The translations under genes were made by a program, and so were the position numbers. A model generated the notes under the pieces. It saw only the letters and a program-made list of their open reading frames with translations. It had not been told where the DNA came from and did not search any database. From Opisthorchis felineus (lineage: Eukaryota; Platyhelminthes; Trematoda; Opisthorchiida; Opisthorchiidae), in contig SJOL01004096.1 of the NCBI GenBank assembly GCA_004794785.1, positions 23,609-87,608 of the forward strand: 64,000 bases of DNA, written 5' to 3'. Positions 23,405 through 35,100 of this stretch are shown here, in pieces (position 1 is the first letter of the stretch; the number at the start of each line of letters is the position of its first letter).

Positions 23405-23836
23405 ACTCAGATAAAGACGGACTGTCCGCCACTAACTAATCTTTCGTGCTTCATCTTCAATGACGCGTGGGACTTGACAAATAGGTATGTAGTCGAACAA
23501 CTGGGGTTTGTGGTGACAAACTTAAATTCATGGATTCGTATTATCTTGAATGGGTGTGTGGGTGATATCGGCATTTGGTCCACTATGGAGCTCACTGATA
23601 GTGCCACGCAAATCCACATATTCGAGTCCTATCCAAGGGCATCCGGATGTACTCTGTTTGCTTTCCTATTCGAGAAAAGCATTCCATTTTTTGTTTGTCC
23701 GGGTGAATGTATAGAAACGGTGTACGTAACAATGCTTACACTTCTGGCCTGTTTAAATACAACATATACCTTACCTATTACCGGCATTTATGAAGAGTAT
23801 TCTTGTTCCACTGAGCGACTGATAAAAAATTTATGA
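23405..23836 (+). CDS. Candidate coding exon, unknown protein (part 3)
   Basis: Open for 143 codons before TGA, with a plausible acceptor GTGAACTCAG ending at 23410 in phase 0. It contains FVVTNLNSWIRIILNGCVG, IHIFESYPRASGCTLFAFLF and a hydrophobic YVTMLTLLACL. No family is recognised. The amino-acid mix resembles a globular protein. It may be the last exon of a gene with parts 1 and 2, or chance. Confidence 0.28.
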   Translation, partial: TQIKTDCPPLTNLSCFIFNDAWDLTNRYVVEQLGFVVTNLNSWIRIILNGCVGDIGIWSTMELTDSATQIHIFESYPRASGCTLFAFLFEKSIPFFVCPGECIETVYVTMLTLLACLNTTYTLPITGIYEEYSCSTERLIKNL

Positions 23837-25937
23837 TGTTAACTTCAAGGCATGAATGACTGGCCTTAAACTGGTTCCAGACAGGATTTACTAAGCTTAC
23901 ATTTTCAACGTAGAGCACCATTGAGTGGTTCTCAACCTGTTTCGCGCTATGAACCTGTATCATTACGTCATGAGGTACCACTCCCCCTAAGTGTTATCGT
24001 CCCGGAACAAAATACTCCGAACAATGTGGATACAACTAATAAGTAGTTAACACAAATCATGTGCTGTTGTCATCAATCGCTACAATGGTTGGTTAAATAT
24101 CCGTCGAGAAGTTGAGTACATCCGGATGATTTCAGTTAATGAGGAGCCTGAAATAGTCTGCTAATGGTTGATTCTGCCTGGCACAATACGTGTCATTCTT
24201 AACCTCATAGTTTCTTTGTTTCTTTTCCTTAATTCAGACCGAATCAAATAATCTGTATTAGCAACTGCACGTTGACAATAATGGGCACAGTGAACGGTCA
24301 CTACTTCTCCTACCTTGTTAATTTGCCAACCAAAATCCAGGCTGTCCAAACCATGGCGACTGGATGAACACGTTTTTCCAGTTTGGTGAGATAAGGTTCT
24401 GCTGCTTGATAAACGAAACAGGCAGCCTGTAGGGTGATGTAGTTTCTGTTCGTTCTAGACTACACCTGAATATTTTGAGGCAATTTTCCACCCAATCGCA
24501 TACCGTTTTGTCAGGTCTCTCCCCCCTTATCGTGTACGGGTGGACCTTCTCTGCACGGGGTGGTGATGAGAAAATGAACACGGAGTTGTTGCAACTTTTG
24601 TAAAGCATTTCAGCCTGTAGGTGTTATCGGCCCGTAAACGTGTTTTGGCCTCATGCATAAGCAATGTGTGCAATCCTGGCAAGGACCATTGATAGGTTTC
24701 TTGCGGAAAATTGTCGCTTTTTATTCTCCCTCCGATGAAACATATCTTGCAGCTCTGACAAGCACATCCTGACCATCAGTAGGCATCTTCATGGTGGTGG
24801 CCTCCATCCATCTGAACTGAGATTCTTTCCTGAGGATTTTCTCTGGAGAAGCATTGCTGACCAAGATCTTGCCTTATGGTAATATGGCATCTAGTACAAC
24901 CTGTACACCAGTGAACTTGAAGGAGTTACCTTTACTGTTTGTTGCCCATTATTAAGAACATCATGGTTGGTCTATTTATTTGTTAGCGCAACTTGGACCT
25001 ACTCGATCTAATGTAGAAGAAAACAGTCTGGCTTTTCGGTTGTCCATAGTCTTCTTGATATAAATCTGATAGAATATCCCATGTAGCCTACTGCTGATTC
25101 ACTCTTTATGGGGCACATCAGACAGACCCATTCCCCGAATTTCCATCAATCTTACTTCATATGTGAACAACAAACATGACGTAGGCAAATACTCATTTCC
25201 AAATTAAGTTAGTGTTTACGGATGGCTCGAATGAAACACAGAGAGATCTATCGTTCATAATACAATAATTATTACGTTTGCGTTCCAAACCGCAGTCACT
25301 GTCATTGATTCAGAGAACGACTGAGAACAGCCCCCTTCAGACTTTGTACAAATTCGCTTCCAATACGGCAAGCGTAAGACTATCGGTGAGCATGTTGCCT
25401 CAGTCTCTGTCTATCAATTATGGAAGATGGGATCCCTCTACGTTCAAAGGCGATGGAGCCATTCTGAAGTCCAGTGGAAGCTAATTTGCCTAGTGCCTTT
25501 CCGTCAGCAGGAGCGATGGGTGCTTTCATTGGTAGTCAGGTCATCCGCAGGTTGCTTTCCTTCTATTAAGGTACAACCACTGCTTCGTTCGCCTAAGAAT
25601 TTACGGCAGTTAAGCTGCGTACTACACACGCACACGGATCCTGCTTCACGATGACTACCGTGCGTTAGTAGCGGATCAATTTCTCGATAGTGAGGGTCTA
25701 TATGACCCATCTATTGCTGTCCCGTCCGTCTAGTCTGACGTTTTTCACGTGTTTCCGGCACCGCCTACAGTCTTTGTCCGTTGCCCTTTGTTTTTATCTG
25801 AAGTCGTTTTCGTTTTGTTGTGTAATGCGTTCTAGTGACTACTCACTTTGTCCATATGCCTAAGAATGAAAAATCTCTCTTCTCCAGCTGGCTGTACAGC
25901 TACGGGGCTGTGGTCTTTCTGTACTTTCGCATCGTCA

Positions 25938-26164
25938 ATGCGTGATTATACCTATCTTCTGAAACGACTGTTCACGACTTCACTTTGCTTACGGAAACAT
26001 TACCAGCCGTTTTTCGACCCAATGAAGCCTCCACCTCACATCAACCTGACCGTGTTGGGGACAGGACACAGGTATGGACCGACCTCGTTCGTCATTGATA
26101 CAGGCGTAACGAGGTATTTGGTCAACTGTGGCGAGGGAACGCAACGTATACTGTCTGAGCACCG
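25938..26164 (+). CDS. ELAC2: RNase Z exon 1: presequence and N-terminal beta-lactamase fold
   Basis: The ATG at 25938 opens a basic, hydrophobic N terminus (MRDYTYLLKRLFTTSLCLRK) with the look of a mitochondrial presequence. It is followed by HINLTVLGTG, TSFVIDTG, TRYLVNCGEGTQRILSEH, matching the first strands of ELAC2. An earlier in-frame ATG exists at 25866, but CTCTCTTCTCCAG (ending 25887) lies between the two and would act as a cis- or trans-splice acceptor, so 25938 is preferred. The exon ends at GTATAT (26165), phase 2. Confidence 0.85.
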
Positions 26165-29100
26165 GTATATCGTGTTGCTTCCATCACAATTCCAATGCTT
26201 TTAGGTCCAAAACCTCTCGTATGCAACATGTTTTCTTGACGCGAATGTCATGGGATCATGTCTCCGGTCTGCTTGGTAAGTTACTCGTTCTCTACTCTTC
26301 GAAAACTGCTCTAAAAAAGGTGTGGCCCTCACGGCCAGGCAAGCTGGGGTGAAAACACTTACAGTCCATGGTCCATCAAAGGTGGTGAGTTGCTGACCTT
26401 GTTACCACTTCGTTCAAATCTTTATATTCCAGGTTTTTCCCCATAATGCCTTTTGTTCCGTATGCCTCTCTTGAATAGGTCATCCTACAGTTGTAACGGC
26501 TTGTGGATGCTCTCCGGTGATGCTGAATATCCACATGCTGCCATGAACAAATTCTCGTAGTAGGAATCATGCAAAGTTAAAATAGTCCAAACTGGCGGTT
26601 CCTATTCTTTGTCTATATCGCGACCTCTCTCACTAGCAAGTGACTGGCAACGTTAACCATTGAATGAAAAAATCTGTCTCGCTGGAGAACTTTTAGACAA
26701 AACATGTGCGTACAAATTTCCCGTTGCAAGTACGATCGGTGGAATTCAGTTTCACGGTTTTGAAATCAGTCGATGGTGTCAAACCCTAGATAACACGTGT
26801 AATCTCACTGATTCGCAACTCGTCACCGTTTATGTCAAGTCTTTATCGTCCCATATACATTTTGCCAGTTCGTTAGCCATTTAGGGTGTTTGGCGTCACA
26901 TTCAAGCATTCATTTTCCGCAACCTGTTTTGCACCTTGTGAGTTGCCGTAATTGTGTGCTCGGCTTGTGTCTGTCAGTGATTTCTTTGGTGAGTACTTAC
27001 TCCTAAGGTTAACACTCAATGAACCGAGCAGTTTTGGTAATTCCAACCACTAACAGTGCACATGATGGCCCTCACTGAGCTGAGTTCACCCTAGTATGAA
27101 CTTGTGAGGTCTAAACAACCCAAGGTACATGTACTTGTATTACGTATCCGTATTTACGACAAGGCGTGAAAATTATGCTTACAATCCAAGAAAACATTGA
27201 GCGGGTGGTCCGGAAAAGCCCGACAGCTCTGAATGATTCAACAGAGAGAAGTAAGGACACGCAGTGTTTCCCTCCTTCATTTTATTTCCCGCGGATGAAG
27301 CCATTCGCCCCAAATCGACTGGTATTGTATTAATTAGCAAGACTTAAGACCTTCCATAAGAGATAGAAAGCATTGTGACAATTCTAACCCTCTTGCTCCC
27401 CAACAGGGACTATTTTCTCAATGAAATTAGGGAATATAACTATTATCCAGCACGCAGCTGAAGCTTACCTGGCTGAGGTTGCGATTGGACGTGTGGATTC
27501 TGAATCTAGCCCTACTTCTCACCTCCGGCGCATATTACTCGTGCCGAATAATGAGTTTGATGGTGAAAACATGAGAGGTGGCCGTAGTCACGTGAGTTGT
27601 GTGTAATGCCATAGACCTTGAGATTTATCGGTAAGCGCGGACCCAATAGTAGGTGGCTTGCTTGTTCCAATCAAGGTATCACATCACAACCTGGATGTTT
27701 TAGATCGCTTGACGAATTTGTAGTTGTGTGGTTAATCGTTCAGCTGTGCTTTAACCGGTCTATGATCTTTTGATTAATAAGAATACGGCAACTCAAGACC
27801 TTCGGAGGTAAAAGGCAAATTTTCCAAAACAGTGGAAAAAGCTTTTTCATAAGACCTTGCTAAGCTAATGAGAACCAGCGTGACAACTTTTGAGAAGCCA
27901 TTAAAGATAGCGAATCCCCCACGTTTACAATTTCCAACTGAGATTGCGTCCTGTAAGTGGAGCAAGCCTATGTTGATAAGCCAAGTATCACTGTACAGCT
28001 GTTTAATTCTCATTGGCAACCACCAACAGGGCGTTTAGAACCCGCCACCTCAAGCCTAGTAGTTCGAACACTTAACCGTTCGGCCACGAACGGCTCAGGA
28101 TTGACCCTCTTATGTTGCATGGCTTACCGATTCAGCAGCACTGGTGGTCTGCCACCATACGAACATAATTTACTTAAATCAAGCAGAATGTAAACCGAAC
28201 GTCAATCGCGATCCTACACCTTTCCATATTCAGTAGTCTCCCAGTTAAGCTCTTTAACCTGCCAACTAGAATTACTCCACTGCGATTTTTGGATATTTGT
28301 CTTGAAATTAATCCGGTTTGCGAGATCGCCCACTCAACCTCCAACAAAGGTTACTCTTGGTGTCAAGTCCTTCCCCCCCGGAACAACGGCTTTGATACCG
28401 AATGCATTCACTGGGCATAAAAACCATTTCAACTCGAGTCTGTATCTGATACGACCTTTACAACTGCCCATTTCATAGTTAAATGGGTTTTGCTTCCCGA
28501 ATATAGACTTAACAGAGAGATCAACTGTGAGAAAAGTCTGATATCTATAGGGATACGTTTAAGGGGTCAAATGACAATCACAGAAGTTACCTTTCGAAGC
28601 CGATATAATATGTATTTTCGAATTAAAGTTTCCTAACAATATTGGAAGCCCCGCCGCGGATCACACGCCAATACCGTAATCCAGTCGACCACATCGCTAC
28701 ACTGGCTTGATGCCACAGCTGATCCTATCTGGAAGCACGACTTTCGGACCGCGTAACCTTCAACTTCTGTTTGGCCTCTTTTGGTAGCCTATTCACAAGG
28801 GTTGATTGAAGTCATTTTGGAGAAAGTCCGTTAGGGAACAAGCAGGCTTGTTGCACCGGTAGTGTATCATTGGGTATGAATGGGCAAGCTAATATCTTTT
28901 ACGTGCGAAAATCGCTCACTTCGGCTTTATTCCTTGCCTTTTAACTCGATTTTCTCCGTAACCGTGGAATCTTTTATGATTAGGGACTGTCGCTGCCGCA
29001 CTAAACAATGTGCTGTTTGGATTTTTGGTGTCACAGATGACACGTTTGGATCACTTGGTTGGTAGTAGGCGAAGGCGAGGGACAAGGTACCGTGGACAAT

Positions 29101-32100
29101 CGAGATGGTTCAGACAGCTCATTTGTCATCAGAAGTTTGCAGGGACAACTGTAACTCTTTTAAAACTGTCAACCTCACACTGCGTAATGATGAGGGACTT
29201 CATTGCTGAAGTTTTCGGCTTGGTAGCTTGAGGTTCAGTTGCAGTGCCCTCGATGGATGGATGCTCCAAACTGAATCATTGAGATTATGCCAGGTTCTGC
29301 ATCGACTTCATCACAGTTCGTGCCCTTACCGCTGCTGATCCATCTATGTTCGTTTTGGCCTCTGCTTGGCTTGCGCAATCTGCTGTTCCTACGCCATTGG
29401 CTGACGGGTCGCTCGATATGACCCACAGGTGAAGGAACACCTGAATAATTACGCCATCTTCATAAGCACTGTGCCTGAAGCGTCTGCCACTAACAGAACG
29501 CATAAGCAATCATACTATGGGCTGGTGAAAGTAAACACAGCTTCAACATCGAGGGTTGCGTGGGATCGATGAGTTATTGGACACTTCGGAAGCTGGACGG
29601 TAGGAGCCAGCTAATCCAGTATTGATCTCACAAAAATTGGCTGATCGTGCTTTGACTGCTTTGCTGCGGATCATCTGTGTTATGCGTAGCTGGTTCAATC
29701 TACAATTCAAAAAACTATTCTGGACAGAACCGTTTCGTGGAGTTTATACGAAATCATTTTGGCCGCTAGACATCAACTTTCACTCTGACTAATCAACAGT
29801 TTCTAACGCAATTCACGAAACGTTCGAAAGTTTGGGGCGGTTAGCGCACATACATATGTTTGTAATGCGAAATTGAAAAGTAGAGTGACTTAGGCTGTTT
29901 TGTATTTAGTCTGTACAAGTGACTTTCAACTATGGACCGATTTTTCTAATGCCATGTGACTGGGGTCTTGGTTCGACTCATTAGTGACCTTCGCCATATG
30001 TTGACCTGGCCCACAGTTGTGCCCAACTGTTGTTTTCCCACTTGGTGCTGGAAATCACCAGCTTTAACATCGCGGGCATTCTGAGGCATCAAACTTGCAA
30101 CGGTGCTGTGAGTGACTTTCTCTTGTCACCGTTGTAGCGACCAAACTGACCATCGGTTATTACTAGAAAGCCATATGTGTGCCTGGGATGCGTCTTGAGA
30201 ATGGTGCGGACAACCCCATACATTTATGGGTTTACTTGCTTAATCTTCCCAAGATGATTTAATCAGTGAATTAGCTCTTAGTTATCCTTGGAGGATATGC
30301 TCCCTATATTCCTTTGGGGTTGTCTCTGTCTTGGTGACTTCTTGAAACCCATCAATCCCAACCGAATTTTCATTAAATTTATTGATGTGTCAGTCGGAAG
30401 GATGGCTGCTGTAGTGTGTGCCTATTTCCTCGCCGTTCTGTTGCATACGACTGCATTTTACTTAGTCTATCACAGTCGAGTCGCTTCTACTATCTGCATG
30501 CCATGTGGTATACAGCAGAACTCTTCAACCGTGTCCACTTTTACTTGACCCTTTGGAACTCCTGTTATTTTACTGTCGCAGGGTCCGTCAAAAACAACAT
30601 TTCCGTTGCTTCATCGAACGGGTCGGGAATCGAAGGGATTTTAGACCAACCCTGTCGATACATCATCCTTCCCCATGAATTTTAATTGGCATTTAGCAAA
30701 TGAAACATAGAGATTAGATCACGTGAATTAGATGGGCATTTGATTGTTATCGATCCATTGAGACTGCGTTCATAACTGGCTGAGTGAATGAAAAAGTGGT
30801 ACGACAACTGCGCGACATACCAAATCTGTTAGATCTTTTCCAAGAAAATGATTATCCGGTAGTTTCAGTTCAAATAGCATTCTAGTGTGGTCCGGAGGTT
30901 GAATTCACCTAATCATACTGTTACTGTTAATATACATAGGTGACTGATTTTGGTAATAGACAGTTTCTTATAAACTGGTAAGCCATGGGAGTTGACACTT
31001 ACCCATTTTAATTTGCTACTTCACAACCGTTAATTGCTTTGAACTTGTGGGGCGGCGTGTGGTCTTGTATTACAGTCCAGTTGGACGTATTCTAACGGTG
31101 AGACATCGCTCGAAACGGGTTGGTAACTTGAACGACCAATAAACCTATTTGACACACGTTCTGGGGGCGAGATGACTCAGTGGTTAGAGCGCGAATTTAC
31201 TTACCGAAAGGTCCGTGGTTCGAACCTGACCTTTACATCTCGACTCCTGTCTATGCTTGGGTAACCTGGCAGTATCCCAGCCCTCGTGCTTCCTTCGAGT
31301 GACATGACAGCTAGGCATCGAAAGGGTGTTACAGCTGAACGATTATCTTTTTATCACACCGTTCTGTGCACCCTAGTTTACCCCATCCGTTTCAAATGTC
31401 CAGGTTACTTTTTCCACCTTGTTTATGATCAGCGCCACGACTGAATGGTTTCTGCAGTGGTTTGATTATTCAAGTAGCCGCTGCAACACGAATGAATTCA
31501 CACCAATTGTTCGGTGGTTTTTCCTGCTTTATGCGATGAGCTATTAGACACGTGTTCATAATCTCGTATGTTGCCCTTGCATAGCTGTGCGTAATCACCG
31601 TGCTCTTTGTCAGTCGGCTTACGTTTGACCTCAACATAACTCTAACTAGTGTTTCGGTGCCTGCTTCTGCGGTGCACATGTAATGTCGATGACGAAAATA
31701 TTAACTAGCTACTATCGTGGTTTGATCTGGCTCTTTTAGCGTGATTGTAATCTTCCGCACTGATTAATGCAACTGTTCACCGGGTCAGTTGTGTGTTGCC
31801 CCGGTGTCTTTTAGCCGTGGCGTATTGTCACGTTCGTCACCGACCTGTGATACTTTGTGGTAAAAATTGAAGCTATAATTCAGATATCTTTTTCTGTCAT
31901 TTCATTCTTGTGCAACGCGGCTTAAACCAGTTGTTATAGGGTTCCTCGGTCCGAAGGGCTAGTCTTATCTGCTTGCCAGCCAGGTCACATCTTACCCCAC
32001 CAGATGATCTGTTGATGTATTAATTCTTAGTTCTATGACCAGATGGCCTATAACCCTTCTTAATTGCAGACATCCATTAGAAAGGAAATAACCTAACGCC

Positions 32101-35100
32101 CATTTATTTAACGCAGTGGGAGAAGGTAGGGTTCTGTTCCGGCGTCCCTTACGCAGCCTCTGGTTGGATAGTCTGCCGTGCAAGGCGAGAGACGTTAGGG
32201 TTTTACTGGGCGAGTGGCTACTCGGAGCCAATGACTCAGTAATATGACCTACTTGACTATAGAGGTTTGTGTAGCTCATGGGTGCATGGACTGAAGCGTA
32301 ATTATCCGGCTCTTGATGCGACTGCACCCCGCAGGTGCTTCTCTCACCGGCTTAGTTTTTAAAATCATTTCCACCGTATTGAAAAATGCACTGGCGGGCA
32401 CTTCCAAGCTTTAACTGATCGGTGTGTGTGGTTGTTAAGGCGGATATTTCCCAAATCGTATTTGTTTGAGGGATGACAGCATCGCTACTTCTACACACGT
32501 GGAAGTGCTGGAAGGAATGCCTCAGTGCCTTCAGATGTCTACTGCAGAGGAATTACAACTTTATCTCTAGACGGCCCTGTACTACATTTACTCGTGGTGC
32601 GAGGGCCCACCACTGTTTCTCTAGCAGCTACCATTTGGACTTCCCTGCACGGTTGAACTTTAGGAACAAAGTTCCAGTCAGTTTAACTCTCCGGATCATT
32701 CCAACCCCGAAGCCCGACTAACACGTCAAAAGTGTACCTATTGGTGAAGAGTGTCATATGTCTACTAACCAAAAAACCTATGGAAAATGGTTGCTGTCCG
32801 CCACAAATGGTGTCAGATCTTTTTGTGCTCAAGCCCGTCTAGCCAAAGGAGTCTTTTTCTCTGACAGATGATGAAGGATGAGTTCCCTCCCTTTTGATGG
32901 CAATGGTTTTGGTAACTCACTTCTTCAGCTTCACTGTTCCGCATCTATAACTAAATAATAAACTTAAGTATGACAACAAAGATTCACGATTGAATGTCTA
33001 CTACAATATCCATTTCGCTGAAGCGGCCGTTCTTGCCCGGTCCCATCGGCGATCTCTGTAGGAAGTTTGCATTGTAAAGCTGCGCTTACCGACTCACATG
33101 ATTGCTTTTGTTTCCGTGTATTTCAGGGAGAATTGATGCGGTTAACTAGACATTTCGCGGATTGTGAAACAACCGATATCGGTGAGTAACAGTCAGTTTT
33201 TCGTTGCACTAAATACAAGAAGCCATGGGAATGGATCCTACGATGTACTCTCATCATCATCATCATCAGAGACAGCAACATCACTGTTGACACAGATACT
33301 TCACTGCCATACAAACATTAAGTTCGTCTAATTGTATTTAGCGCCCCAGAATGGTGAGAGAAAACGATTGGGTGAGGGAGGGGACCTAGTGCTGTTCTAT
33401 GTCAAGCATTCTGATTATACCTCCAAGGGCTCAGTCAGACAATCTGGAAAGAAACTGACAGCACGAACGCCACTGACATCGATCGCCATTTCTTGCCATG
33501 TCCCAGCCAAGCGCAGGAGGGGTCACGGGGACCCCATCGTGGAAGGCGTACTGCACCAACAATACCTAAACTATTCGTAATCTCTTTCACACCCTTCTGC
33601 CAAGTCATACGTTGTTCATCTCGCAGTTTCCGCCATCCTGAAGGAGGCACGGAGAACAACACTCGTCTCGGTAGACGGTGTTTCGGCATGCGTAGCACAT
33701 GACCGAGCCATCGTAGTCGGTGGTGCTGGATGTTTTCCCCGATTGAAGTACCTGCTGTAAAACCCGTTTTCTAATCACCTCGTCACCAATCCGTTGGCAC
33801 CGTTCAAAAAGCCAGCGATGCTTCTGAGGCATCGGCAGTAAAAAAACTGAAGATGCCTCACATCATCTGTCCGCAGATGCCACGTCTCGCGGCCATAAAA
33901 CAACACAGCCCTTACTGTAGCCTAGTACACGTGACTCCTAAGACCCAGTAATATGCTGTTTTGACGCCACAAGTAACAATTTAACAAACGTGATTCTGGC
34001 CTTCGAGGTTCTTGCACTGAGTTTATCAGGCACATTTCCGTCAGAGCTAATACAACCACCAAGGTATGTAAAGTTCTCCTCAACCTCCAGAGATTCTCCT
34101 TGAATTTTAAGGCTTGCGTTCAGAGACTACACGTTCTGAAGCATGACTTCGAACTTTGAAGATGCAAGCCGCATGCCAAAAGATTGTATGAGGGTGGTCA
34201 GTCTATTCAACAGAGTTTGTGCTTCGTCCTGGTCTTCAAGGGTGAGGGTGATGTTGTCTGCGTACTCCAGATCGACAAGGCTTTCTCCAGCAACAATTTG
34301 AACACCGGGGTTTTGAAGACCTTTCATCAATGACGAAGTTGAACAAGAATGGAGAGTGGACATCCTTGTTGGGTAACACTTTTTGTAGGCAAGTGGTTAT
34401 GGAGCTCACTATATGCTCGCGCACGCCAAGAAGTATGTGAATACAGGAACAGAATTATGTTCACAAACTTCTCGGGCATGCACTGCTGAGCAAGTGTAGT
34501 TAACAGCACTGATCGATCGACAGAACTGAACGCACCGTTGAAGTCAAGAAATACCAAGATTGAGGGTTCTCTGTACATATGGCATTGCTATAACATCCGA
34601 CGGTGTGAAGATGTGATCGACGCAGCCTTTACGCAGTTGAAATCCCGCTTGATGCTCACGGGTCAAGGATTCGCGTGCCGACCTTAGACGACGAAGAATC
34701 AGTGACGCCAGAAGCCTTGTTACAACGGGAGTCAAACTAACACCTCTGTGATTATCACATTCACTGGGGGGTACCCTTTTTGAAAATGGGCACTACTATC
34801 GACTCAGCCCAGTTATCTGGAACTCTCTTTCTCTGGGATAGACCCAAATAGACTAGACAGGCACTGGCTGAGAAACCCACCACCATCCTTGAAGAGAACA
34901 GGTAAAGGGTCCTCAGGGTCAGGAGCACGATGACGCTTGAGTAGAGGAGGTTGAAGGCGGCTCTGTATTCACAGTCCACCTTTCTATTGAAGGCCAGGAT
35001 TCCGGATTGGAAGTATCAGGTGGCTAACCGAATTGCTGTTCGAAGTACTGTGCCCAGTTGTCCAAACGTGCTTCTTTGGCTAAGTGAGGTGTACGCGTTT

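Larger units (their letters stand above)
18141..25887. other. Intergenic region between epsin and RNase Z
   Basis: Holds the epsin 3' UTR, the diverged fold-back element at 20.3-20.7 kb, a SINE at 21.1 kb and the candidate exons at 22.3-23.8 kb. From 23.9 to 25.86 kb no gene or repeat was recognised; the RNase Z promoter should be near the end of this interval. Confidence 0.6.
26385..33126 (+). other. RNase Z intron 3, 6.7 kb
   Basis: Contains a minus-strand family B SINE (28.0 kb) and a family A SINE (31.2 kb). The rest is unclassified; no other exon could be fitted between exons 3 and 4, and none is needed by phase. Confidence 0.7.

Noticed and set aside
31992..32327. 111-codon minus-strand open frame (RLSNQRLRKGRRNRTLPSP)
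   Set aside because: Possibly repeat-derived, but no known element block could be named; not supported as a gene.
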